Part shown: in pieces, positions 48,952 to 56,421 of the stretch | How the letters are laid out: every line of letters starts with the position of its first letter | How positions within the stretch are numbered: position 1 is the stretch's first letter | Position numbers and translations under genes: made by a program | Notes under the pieces: generated by a model | Told to the model about the DNA's origin: nothing | Seen by the model: only the letters and a program-made list of their open reading frames with translations | The model's database searches: none | NCBI GenBank assembly: GCA_035496935.1 | Contig: DATJED010000028.1 | Span: 62,001 to 126,000, forward strand | DNA: 64,000 nt | Direction of reading: 5' to 3' | From: Pseudopedobacter sp035496935 | GTDB lineage: Bacteria; Bacteroidota; Bacteroidia; Sphingobacteriales; Sphingobacteriaceae

Positions 48952-50060
48952 TATCCTAAATCGGCTTTAGCGGTATTCATAATTGCAGTTTGTTTGCGGA
49001 TTGATTCGCTGTGGATCAACTCTAAAACTTTCTCGGTAAAGTCTTTCTCTAAGTTCAAAGCCTTGCCGAAAGCAGTTCTTTTTTGTAGGATTTCGTCCCA
49101 ACGAGAAACCTGTAAAATAGTAACATCGTTATCTCTTTTGTATTCGCCAATCTGTTCAACAATTTTCATCCGCTCACCTAATTTTTGAAAAATCTGGTCG
49201 TCCAAAGAATCAATTTTATGTCTTAAATCAGCCAATTTATCCTGAAAATCAGGGTTTGAAGAATCTGCTGTACGTAAGATAAATCCGTCAATCATTTCGC
49301 TTAATGCGGCCGGAGTAACCTGTTGTTTTGCATCTGTCCACGCAACAGTTGGGTCGATATGGGCTTCAATCATTAAACCTTGCATATCTAAATCCAAAGC
49401 TTTTTGAGAGATGAACGGAATCAACTCGCGAGAGCCACAAATGTGTGATGGATCGTTAAGAATTGGCAAATCAGGAATTAAAGTTTTTAAGCTGATGGCC
49501 AAATCCCACATTGGTTCGTTACGGAAAGCTGTTTTCTCGAAAGAAGAAAAACCACGGTGAATAGCAGCAATTTTAGTAATTCCTGCACCGTTAATACGCT
49601 CCAAAGCACCAATCCACAAAGATAAATCAGGGTTAATTGGGTTTTTAACCATTACCGGGATGTCAACACCTTTTAAGGCATCAGCAATTTCCTGAACAGT
49701 AAAAGGATTCACCGTTGAGCGAGCGCCAATCCATAAAATATCGACTTTTGCTTTTAAAGCTTCTTCAACGTGTTTTGCGTTTGCAACCTCAACAGCAATA
49801 GGAAAACCTGTTTCTGCTTTGGCTTTGTTTAACCACTCTAAACCAATTGCTCCAATTCCTTCAAATTCTCCGGGACGAGTTCTTGGTTTCCAGATACCTG
49901 CTCTTAAAACGTTTACTTTGCCAGTAGCTTTTAATAAACGAGCGGTTGCTAATAATTGTTCCTCTGTTTCTGCACTACATGGTCCAGAAACGATAAGTGG
50001 TTTTCCATCCGTAACCGGTGCCCAGTTACTTAGTGGCTCTATGTTTAGGTTAAGTTTCAT
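48951..50060 (-). CDS. bifunctional DAHP synthase / chorismate mutase
   Basis: The 369-residue fusion carries the first committed shikimate step and the Phe/Tyr branch step. The N-terminal part (about 1-265) is a type I-beta, KDO8P-synthase-like DAHP synthase (GPCSAETEEQLLATA, LRAGIWKPRTRPGEFEGIG, WIGARSTVNPF, DPSHICGSRELI, EAHIDPTVAWTDAKQQVTP). The C-terminal part (about 275-369) is an AroQ-type mutase (LRHKIDSLDDQIFQKLGERM, VTILQVSRWDEILQKR). Fused mutases of this kind often mediate feedback control by prephenate or chorismate. It follows pheA after a gap with the long heptamer array. Confidence 0.95.
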   Translation of the reverse strand: MKLNLNIEPLSNWAPVTDGKPLIVSGPCSAETEEQLLATARLLKATGKVNVLRAGIWKPRTRPGEFEGIGAIGLEWLNKAKAETGFPIAVEVANAKHVEEALKAKVDILWIGARSTVNPFTVQEIADALKGVDIPVMVKNPINPDLSLWIGALERINGAGITKIAAIHRGFSSFEKTAFRNEPMWDLAISLKTLIPDLPILNDPSHICGSRELIPFISQKALDLDMQGLMIEAHIDPTVAWTDAKQQVTPAALSEMIDGFILRTADSSNPDFQDKLADLRHKIDSLDDQIFQKLGERMKIVEQIGEYKRDNDVTILQVSRWDEILQKRTAFGKALNLEKDFTEKVLELIHSESIRKQTAIMNTAKADLG

Positions 50061-50106
50061 ACTTTTTTGTTGTTTATTTTGAATGATTGAATATACTCTA
50101 TGTTAT

Positions 50107-50190
50107 CTTATATCTTTTGTCTTTAATCCTTGCTCTTTTATCCTTACTCCTGCATCTTAATTCTTGTGTCTTTACTCTTGCATCTAATTT
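50107..50190 (+). repeat. twelve-unit heptamer array between pheA and DAHPS-CM
   Basis: Twelve consecutive 7-bp units, all beginning with C and ending with T: for example CTTATAT, CTTTTGT, CTTTAAT, CCTTGCT, CTTTTAT, and the last, CTAATTT. Only the inner bases differ. Its end overlaps the pheA stop codon (50189-50191). Both flanking genes are transcribed on the minus strand, so the array would be in their mRNA as a purine-rich strand. Confidence 0.85.
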
Positions 50191-51019
50191 AAACCGCGTC
50201 GTTCTTCACATATTCGCCCATAATGCTAAAGTTTATGGTATGTTTTACAATTCTGCGGATGGCATCATCGTAATTTTTTGAGCTGTTATATTCAATGTCA
50301 ACGTAAAAATTGTACTCGTTGCGTTTACCCAAAACTGGCATTGACTGCACTTTGCTCATATTGATATCCAGTTCGGCTAAAATATTTAATACCTTAACCA
50401 ATGAGCCTGCATCATTTGTTACCTGAAAGCACAAAGATGCCTTGTTGGGATTTTTGATTTCTACTTGTTTATCTGTTAATATCAAAAAGCGGGTATAATT
50501 TTTTTTGTTTGATTCTATACTCCGTTCCAAAACAGTTAAACCGTAAAGTTTTGCGGCCAAATTATTTGCTATGGCGGCGGTATCTGTTAATTTCTCATCG
50601 CTGATTTTTTTTGCACAAGCTGCGGTATCGCTACTTTCAACCACTTTTATCTGCGGAAATTCATCCAAAAAATCGCCACATTGGCGTATAGCTATCGGGT
50701 GAGAAGTTACCGTTTTAATGTCCTCAAACTTAACTCCGGGTAAAGCCATTAAATGTAGTTTTATGGGTAAATAAACTTCGCCAATTACTGGAAAGTTGTA
50801 CTCCCTCAACAAGGTGTAGTTTGGCAATAAGCTACCGGCAATACTGTTTTCTATGGCCATAACTACATAATCAGCTTCGCCTGAGGCTAACTTTTGAAAA
50901 GTTTGTTTAAAAGAATTGCACTCTACGGTTTCAATCTCTTCACCAAAAAACTTAAAAGCAGCTTCCTCGTGAAACGAAGCTTTGATTCCTTGTATGGCAA
51001 CTCTCTTTTTTGTACTCAT
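50189..51019 (-). CDS. pheA: prephenate dehydratase
   Basis: The 276-residue enzyme makes phenylpyruvate, the committed step to Phe. The catalytic domain has VVMAIENSIAGSLLPNY near residue 55, HPIAIRQCGDFL near 105 and the essential Thr-Arg-Phe in NYTRFLIL near 172. The C-terminal ACT domain (about 190-276: SLCFQVTNDAGSLVKVLNIL, NEYNFYVDIE) is the usual Phe-binding regulatory unit. It has no chorismate mutase domain; that activity is in the next gene. A Phe/Tyr leader peptide and terminator precede it, implying attenuation in addition to allosteric control. Confidence 0.97.
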   Translation of the reverse strand: MSTKKRVAIQGIKASFHEEAAFKFFGEEIETVECNSFKQTFQKLASGEADYVVMAIENSIAGSLLPNYTLLREYNFPVIGEVYLPIKLHLMALPGVKFEDIKTVTSHPIAIRQCGDFLDEFPQIKVVESSDTAACAKKISDEKLTDTAAIANNLAAKLYGLTVLERSIESNKKNYTRFLILTDKQVEIKNPNKASLCFQVTNDAGSLVKVLNILAELDINMSKVQSMPVLGKRNEYNFYVDIEYNSSKNYDDAIRRIVKHTINFSIMGEYVKNDAV

Positions 51020-51028
51020 TTTTTTGAT

Positions 51029-51059
51029 AAAAAAAAACCCGGCTTATTCGGCCGGGTTT
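51029..51059 (-). terminator. attenuator terminator upstream of pheA
   Basis: On the minus strand AAACCCGGC (51059-51051), loop CGAATAA, GCCGGGTTT (51043-51035), then a T-run to 51029: a perfect 9-bp GC-rich stem ending 10 nt before the pheA ATG. Its 5' arm can instead pair with GCCGGGT at 51096-51090 in the leader ORF. Confidence 0.92.
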
Positions 51060-51076
51060 AAAAGTTCTTATATAAT

Positions 51077-51148
51077 TTAAGACATAGTTACCCGGCTCTT
51101 ATTTCTAAAATAAAAGTAACCAAAGTAATATGCGGTGTTAATATTCAT
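51077..51148 (-). CDS. Phe/Tyr-rich leader peptide of the pheA operon
   Basis: A 23-residue ORF, ATG at 51148 and TAA at 51079-51077. Residues 7-14 are YYFGYFYF, four Tyr and three Phe in eight codons; the end is RNKSRVTMS. The segment GCCGGGT (antiterminator arm) lies in codons 18-20, 11 nt after the last Phe codon. A ribosome stalled for lack of charged tRNA-Tyr or tRNA-Phe leaves this segment free; one reaching the stop codon would shield it. It is the arrangement known from enterobacterial pheA and other amino acid leaders. A promoter box lies 18 nt upstream. Confidence 0.88.
   Translation of the reverse strand: MNINTAYYFGYFYFRNKSRVTMS
51090..51096 (-). promoter_or_regulatory. antiterminator arm in the pheA leader
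   Basis: On the minus strand GCCGGGT, exactly complementary to ACCCGGC at 51057-51051 in the terminator 5' arm (7 bp). The alternative structure is mutually exclusive with the terminator. Confidence 0.75.
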
Positions 51149-51165
51149 TTCTTGTTTTAGTGAGG

Positions 51166-51173
51166 CAAATGTA
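51166..51173 (-). promoter_or_regulatory. -7 promoter element of the pheA leader
   Basis: The minus strand reads TACATTTG (TAnnTTTG), 17 nt before the leader ATG at 51148. The rest of the gap up to the TonB gene (about 51180-51436) shows no further gene; it must hold the TonB promoter. Confidence 0.6.
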
Positions 51174-51436
51174 AATAATATTTTCAAACCTTTAAGAAAA
51201 AATTATTTTTTTCTTCTCAACTTATAAAGTTTGCCGTTGTCCCATCGTGGCTTCAACCAGCCGGAAAAAAATTACTTGGGCTTATCATTGTCATTAATAA
51301 CTATTGCACTTATAATGCCTATAGCTGATAACCAGTGATATATCAACTTATTTATATTTAGTATAAATAAAACTTGTATGATTTAATTTTAATTGTTTTC
51401 TTTGCGCCATTATTTGGAATTAATCTTAATAAAGTA

Positions 51437-53833
51437 ATGAAAAAAGTATTTCGAGACCTATTACTCGCGATTACAATGATAATGTCTGTGCAAACGTTGT
51501 TTGCGCAAGAAAAACAAAATGCTACAATTCAAGGGACTGTTGTGGTTAACGGAAAAACAGCTGAAGACGTTTCAATTCTATTGAGTCCGAAACAGAGAGT
51601 TGCTTATACAGATGAAAACGGTTCGTTTAAATTTGCTAACGTAAGGCCTGGCGCATATAAAATAACTGTAAAAGTCGCAGGGGCGCCGATTCAAGAAAAA
51701 GAAATAACACATGGCAACACATTAACGGTCATGAGTTTTTCTTTTGCGGTAAAAGACCAAAATTTAGCAGAGGTTAGGGTGCAGGCGCAAAAAACAATTA
51801 ACGAAAAGCCAGTTTCTGTAGGTAAAAGTGGAATTAAGGGTTTTGATCTTCCACAAAGCATTACCGTAATTGATAATCAGATCATTGAGGACCAACAGGT
51901 AAATAAGCTGAGCGATATTATAAAAAATGTAAATGGCGTTGCTTTGGGAACGGCAAGAGGTAGTACTTCAGAATCATTTTACTCAAGAGGATACAGCTTA
52001 GGGAAAAACAATTTGTTGAAAAACGGCTCGCAGGTAAGTTCATCTGTAATGCCCGAGGCTAGTACTTTGGAAAGTGTAGAGGTTTTAAAAGGCAGTGCGG
52101 CTTTGCTTTATGGAGGCGTTAGCTCTGGTGCTGTGGTGAACTTAGTGACTAAGAAGCCTAAGTTTGAATTTGGTGGTGAGGTTTCTTTACGCACCGGAAG
52201 TTATGATATGTATAAGCCAATTGTTGATTTATACGGGCCGATTTCAAAGAATTTAGCTTTTAGAGTGGTAAGTACTTACGAAAATGCAGGCAGTTTCAGA
52301 AACAACGTGTCATCAGATAAAATATATGTAAACCCATCTTTGTTATATAAATTGGGTGCTAAAACAGATATTTTGGTTCAGGCAGATTACCTTAAATATG
52401 ATAACACACCAGACTTTGGTGTCGGTACTTTAGGAGGAAAAATCCCAACTACCATTAACAGAAGTGCATCTTTCAACACACCTTGGGCGTATAATAAAGT
52501 AAATCAAACCACGGCTTCCATCAATGTTGATCATAAACTAAGCAAAAACTGGAATTTGAATTTTATTACCGGTTTCCAAAACTATGACCGTAATTATTTC
52601 TCTACAGAGCGTATCCAAGCTGATCCGGCAGGATATTGGACAAGAAATTTGACCAGAGCAAATTCTTACGAAAATTACTTTAACGGGCAATTAAACTTAG
52701 CGGGCAAGGTTAAAACAGGAAGATTTGAGCATCAATTATTGATTGGAACTGATGGTGATAGTTACACTACCAAAAGCAACAAGTATGAAACGTTGGCTAG
52801 TTACGATACAATAAACATCTTGGATCCCTCAAAAGGTACCCCGAGAACAGATGAGCCTATGGCTACATTAGCTTCCGTTACAAAGTCTCCAACCTACCGT
52901 TATGGAGTTTACGTTCAGGATTTAATTAGCTTAACGGAAAAAATAAAATTGCTAGCTGGGTTAAGATACAGTTATCAAAAAATTGCTACCAATAAAATTA
53001 CCGATGCCGATACTGGAGAAACAACTTCAGACGCTACAGGAAACAGAACTGATGACGCCTTTTCGCCAAGAGTTGGGTTGGTTTATCAGCCAAATAAAAC
53101 TACTTCGTTTTTTGGAAGTTATGCTAATAATTTTGAGGTAAATACAGGTACAGATATTTATTTAAACAACTTAAGACCTTCAATTATTGATCAATTTGAA
53201 TTAGGCGTTAAGAAAGATTTGTTTCAAAACCGGTTCTCAGCAAACTTTACGGTTTATAAAATCATCAATAATAACACCACGCAACAGGCAGAGTTAAGGG
53301 CTGATGGAACTGCAAATGATGACAGAAACATTAAAGAATTTTTAGGAGAAACTACCAGCGATGGTTTTGAAGTTGATTTAAGCGGAAAAATTGTTGATCA
53401 GTTAAGCTTTTTAGCTGGTTACAGCTATACGTTTATGCGGTTTACAGAGGCGACAACAGGAGATAACAGTCCGATTGTTGGTGAACAATTTGTAAGAAAT
53501 GTACCTCATACTGCAAACGGAAGTCTGTTTTACACTTTTAACAATTATAAAGTTAAAGGATTAAAATTAGGAGCATCTGTATTTTACACTGGAAACCGTT
53601 TTGCCGGATGGAATAATAAAGTAAAGCAACTGAAAGATACAGGAACCAGAATTATCCCAGTAGCTGGTTTTACAACATTCGATTTTTCTGCTGGTTACAC
53701 CTATATGGGTATTTCTATCTTAGCTAAGATTTCAAATATCACTGATGCGTTGAGTTATAACGTTCATGAAAATTACAGTGTAAACCCAATAGCACCACGC
53801 CAGTTCACTACAACCTTATCTTATAAATTTTAA
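51437..53833 (+). CDS. TonB-dependent siderophore-type receptor
   Basis: The 798-residue outer-membrane receptor begins at the ATG at 51437, which gives a signal peptide (MKKVFRDLLLAITMIMSV, cleavage near LFAQ); 21 further in-frame codons upstream do not look translated. A carboxypeptidase-regulatory-like domain (about 30-105) precedes the plug (GFDLPQSITVIDNQIIEDQQ, SRGYSLGKNNLLKNG, ESVEVLKGSAALLYGG) and a barrel with FELGVKKDLF and the end QFTTTLSYKF. The plug style is that of ferric-siderophore receptors. A hairpin separates it from a PepSY membrane protein, the usual partner in iron uptake. Confidence 0.93.
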   Translation: MKKVFRDLLLAITMIMSVQTLFAQEKQNATIQGTVVVNGKTAEDVSILLSPKQRVAYTDENGSFKFANVRPGAYKITVKVAGAPIQEKEITHGNTLTVMSFSFAVKDQNLAEVRVQAQKTINEKPVSVGKSGIKGFDLPQSITVIDNQIIEDQQVNKLSDIIKNVNGVALGTARGSTSESFYSRGYSLGKNNLLKNGSQVSSSVMPEASTLESVEVLKGSAALLYGGVSSGAVVNLVTKKPKFEFGGEVSLRTGSYDMYKPIVDLYGPISKNLAFRVVSTYENAGSFRNNVSSDKIYVNPSLLYKLGAKTDILVQADYLKYDNTPDFGVGTLGGKIPTTINRSASFNTPWAYNKVNQTTASINVDHKLSKNWNLNFITGFQNYDRNYFSTERIQADPAGYWTRNLTRANSYENYFNGQLNLAGKVKTGRFEHQLLIGTDGDSYTTKSNKYETLASYDTINILDPSKGTPRTDEPMATLASVTKSPTYRYGVYVQDLISLTEKIKLLAGLRYSYQKIATNKITDADTGETTSDATGNRTDDAFSPRVGLVYQPNKTTSFFGSYANNFEVNTGTDIYLNNLRPSIIDQFELGVKKDLFQNRFSANFTVYKIINNNTTQQAELRADGTANDDRNIKEFLGETTSDGFEVDLSGKIVDQLSFLAGYSYTFMRFTEATTGDNSPIVGEQFVRNVPHTANGSLFYTFNNYKVKGLKLGASVFYTGNRFAGWNNKVKQLKDTGTRIIPVAGFTTFDFSAGYTYMGISILAKISNITDALSYNVHENYSVNPIAPRQFTTTLSYKF

Positions 53834-53852
53834 ATACCTATCAAAAACCGCT

Positions 53853-53890
53853 AATAGCAGATTTCTATTACAGAAATCTGCTATTTTTTT
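53853..53890 (+). terminator. strong hairpin between the siderophore receptor and the PepSY gene
   Basis: A perfect 14-bp stem (AATAGCAGATTTCT / AGAAATCTGCTATT, loop ATTAC) with a T-run, 20 nt after the receptor stop and 7 nt before the PepSY ATG. It should reduce expression of the second gene. Confidence 0.88.
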
Positions 53891-53896
53891 ACAGCA

Positions 53897-55042
53897 ATGA
53901 AAAAGTTTTTTAGAACCATACACCTGTATTTAAGTTTAGTTGCAGGCGTTTTTATTGTATTGGCCGCCGTAACAGGTTGCATAATGGTATTTGAAGATGA
54001 GATTAACCATACTTTTTATACAGAGAGATATTTTGTTGAGCCAGCTTCGCAAAAGCTCCCAATAACCGAGTTGATCAGCATTGCAGAAAAGGCAACTAAA
54101 GGCGCAAAAGCAAGCGGATTAAAAATTTATAAATCGGCAGATAGAAGTGTTGAAATTAGTTTAATGGCTAAAGAAGGCGATAATAAAAGTAAGCAAGCAA
54201 AGACTGAGGAGAAAAAAGGCAGAAAGCCGGGCTTTTTGGTTTATATAAATCCTTATACCGGCGAAATAATAAGCACAATAAAATCAGGAGGTTCTTTTTT
54301 TAAGAAAGTAGAAATGATTCACCGTTTTCTGTTGAGTAAAAAAGGTGGAATTGGTAATTACGTAATGAGCTATTCATCGATGTTTTTCTTATTTATATTA
54401 GTTACCGGCGTAATTTTATGGTGGCCTAAAAGCAATAAAATATTAAAACAAAGCTTGAAGGTTAAGTGGGACGGTAAAACCAAACGCTTGGTGCATGATT
54501 TACATGTTGTCTTCGGTTTTTATACCTCCATATTTCTAATTGTAATTGTTTCAACGGGTTTAATTATGGCTTTTCCGGCTGTAAATTCAGTTATTTTTAA
54601 GCTAACGAAATCTAAAATGGAAAGCCCAAAAACTCCTAAATCTAATTTTGTTTCGGGAGTTGAGCCTTTGGATTTAGCATCGCTTACTCAATTAATTAAC
54701 AAGGTATCAACTAATTGGGAAAGCTATAATTTTAGATTGCCTAAAGAGCAAGACGATGTAATTAGCGTAAATGTTTTAGAAGAAGGTGCTTTAGAAAACA
54801 AAGTAAATACTTATTACTTTGATCAATATACCGGTGAAAAATTGGGCGCTTTGCTTTTTGCAGACAGGAGCCTGGGCCAACGTATTCGTTCTTACGTTAA
54901 ACCCATCCACAAAGGAGAATTATTAGGCTTGCCGACAAAAATTTTGAGTTTTATTATCTCCTTGTTAACAATTACATTTCCAATTACGGGTGTAATTATG
55001 TGGTTAAATAGGCTTAAAAAAACAAAAGATGTTGCAAATTAA
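53897..55042 (+). CDS. PepSY-associated TM domain protein
   Basis: The 381-residue inner-membrane protein has about four TM helices (11-32, 155-176, 203-225, 350-370) and the family blocks RTIHLYLSLVAGVFIVLAAVTG, NPYTGEII, MIHRFLLS, VTGVILWWPK, and LVHDLHVVFGFYTS. Conserved His residues in the helices suggest heme or metal handling. Proteins of this family accompany siderophore receptors and are thought to reduce or transport iron at the inner membrane. A Lys-rich stretch near 90-105 is not typical. It is separated from the receptor only by a terminator hairpin. Confidence 0.9.
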   Translation: MKKFFRTIHLYLSLVAGVFIVLAAVTGCIMVFEDEINHTFYTERYFVEPASQKLPITELISIAEKATKGAKASGLKIYKSADRSVEISLMAKEGDNKSKQAKTEEKKGRKPGFLVYINPYTGEIISTIKSGGSFFKKVEMIHRFLLSKKGGIGNYVMSYSSMFFLFILVTGVILWWPKSNKILKQSLKVKWDGKTKRLVHDLHVVFGFYTSIFLIVIVSTGLIMAFPAVNSVIFKLTKSKMESPKTPKSNFVSGVEPLDLASLTQLINKVSTNWESYNFRLPKEQDDVISVNVLEEGALENKVNTYYFDQYTGEKLGALLFADRSLGQRIRSYVKPIHKGELLGLPTKILSFIISLLTITFPITGVIMWLNRLKKTKDVAN

Positions 55043-55073
55043 CACAACACCTTTTAAACAAATATAATTTAAA

Positions 55074-56135
55074 CTACAGCGATTGGTAATAAGCCAAACT
55101 TTCTCTAATTAAGGGCTCTTCCACAAAAATATCGAACTTACAGTTGCCAATTTTATCTGGTAAAGAAAAACTGATTTTTCCGGATTGGTTTTTCTTATCC
55201 TGCTTCATGATGTCTAAAAGCTGGTTTTCTATTCCTTCGCGGATGCTGTATCTGCCGTAATATTTTAAGAATGTTTCGGTAATTGTTGTTAATTCCTGTT
55301 CGGATAAGCCGACTAATCGATTTGCCAGATAAGCCTCGCAAATCATCCCAATGGCAATAGCCTCGCCATGTAATAAAGGATTTTTCTCGTTCGATAAAGA
55401 CCAGGATTCTATGGCATGACCGATTGTATGTCCGTAATTTAATGTTTTTCTCAAACCTTTTTCAAACGGATCTTCGGTAACAACTATATTTTTTATCTCT
55501 ACAGAATGATGGATTTGTGCTTCGGTTACTGCTCTTGCATTTTCAAGCTGGGCAACTTCTTCAAAGAAATTGGCATCGGCAATAATGCCGTGTTTGATAA
55601 CTTCGGCAAAACCAGAAGTCATTTGCCGATCTGATAAAGTTTTTAAGAAATCAGTTGAGATAATTACAGCCTGCGGTTGTGCAAAAGTGCCGATGATGTT
55701 TTTAACATCGTCCATATCAATGCCTGTTTTACCACCTACGGAAGCATCCACTTGCGAAAGTAAGGTAGTAGGAATTTGTAAAAAATCTATCCCTCTCTTA
55801 AAAGTTGAGGCTGCAAAACTGCCCATATCCGTAACTACGCCACCTCCTAAATTTATCAGAATGGCATTTCTGTCTGCTTCAAAATCTAAAAGTGTGCGCC
55901 AAATGCCAATACAGAAATCAATGGTTTTGTTTTCTTCGCCGTTAGGCACTTCAATTAAATCAAAATCGGTGAGTTGGGGCAGTTTCTCGCGGAAAACCGG
56001 CAAACATAGCTCTCCGGTAACTTCATCGGTTAAAATAAAAACCTTCGAATATTTTTTTTGAGCGAGAATTTCTGTTAAAACATTTAAACTGTTATCGAAA
56101 TAAACTTGGTAATTGCTGTTTTGTATGGACTTCAT
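55074..56135 (-). CDS. aroB: 3-dehydroquinate synthase
   Basis: The 353-residue NAD- and metal-dependent enzyme turns DAHP into 3-dehydroquinate. NAD-binding GGGVVTDMGSFAASTF is near residue 97, TTLLSQVDASVGGKTGID near 125, and metal ligands appear in GFAEVIKHGII, TLNYGHTIGHAIES and LLHGEAIAIGM. Length is normal. Its ATG overlaps the stop of the S4-domain gene (ATGA), so the two are translationally coupled. The other aro genes are 4-9 kb away on the same strand. Confidence 0.97.
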   Translation of the reverse strand: MKSIQNSNYQVYFDNSLNVLTEILAQKKYSKVFILTDEVTGELCLPVFREKLPQLTDFDLIEVPNGEENKTIDFCIGIWRTLLDFEADRNAILINLGGGVVTDMGSFAASTFKRGIDFLQIPTTLLSQVDASVGGKTGIDMDDVKNIIGTFAQPQAVIISTDFLKTLSDRQMTSGFAEVIKHGIIADANFFEEVAQLENARAVTEAQIHHSVEIKNIVVTEDPFEKGLRKTLNYGHTIGHAIESWSLSNEKNPLLHGEAIAIGMICEAYLANRLVGLSEQELTTITETFLKYYGRYSIREGIENQLLDIMKQDKKNQSGKISFSLPDKIGNCKFDIFVEEPLIRESLAYYQSL

Positions 56136-56338
56136 ATAATGCTGATGGTTTTTCCGTTAAATTCAACCTTATCTCCTTTTTTTACTTTCAGTCTTTTCCG
56201 GTAATCAACGGTGCCGTTGTATTTTACCAAACCGTCCATTACGACCATTTGTGCTTCGCCTCCGGAAGCGACCAAATCGGTAACTTTTAACAGCTGAATC
56301 AGCTGGATAAAATCGCCTTCCAACGTAAATTTAATCAT
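56132..56338 (-). CDS. S4-domain RNA-binding protein, 68 aa
   Basis: A stand-alone S4 fold: FIQLIQLLKVTDLVASGGEAQ, VKYNGTVDYRKRLKVKKGDKVEF. It is the YbcJ/YaaA type of small S4 protein, presumed to bind structured RNA, perhaps ribosomal; exact function is unknown. It is overlapped 4 nt by aroB downstream. The promoter element at 56344-56351 ends 5 nt before the ATG, so the mRNA may be leaderless. Confidence 0.92.
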   Translation of the reverse strand: MIKFTLEGDFIQLIQLLKVTDLVASGGEAQMVVMDGLVKYNGTVDYRKRLKVKKGDKVEFNGKTISII

Positions 56339-56343
56339 AGCAA

Positions 56344-56351
56344 CAAACTTA
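56344..56351 (-). promoter_or_regulatory. -7 promoter element of the S4-aroB operon
   Basis: The minus strand reads TAAGTTTG (TAnnTTTG), ending 5 nt before the ATG at 56338. Confidence 0.5.
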
Positions 56352-56395
56352 CAAAAAACGCTTGTTTCGGATGCTTTTAATCGCGAATCATTTTT

Positions 56396-56403
56396 TATTT
56401 TTG
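56396..56403 (+). promoter_or_regulatory. -7 promoter element of the proline dehydrogenase gene
   Basis: TATTTTTG (TAnnTTTG), 18 nt before the ATG at 56422. Confidence 0.45.
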
Positions 56404-56421
56404 TTTATCAGCCAATAACCT

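Noticed and set aside
51270..51330. Fur-box-like sequence before the siderophore receptor
   Set aside because: The stretch around TTATCATTGTCATTAATAA keeps only part of the Fur consensus and is AT-rich by default; too weak to list.
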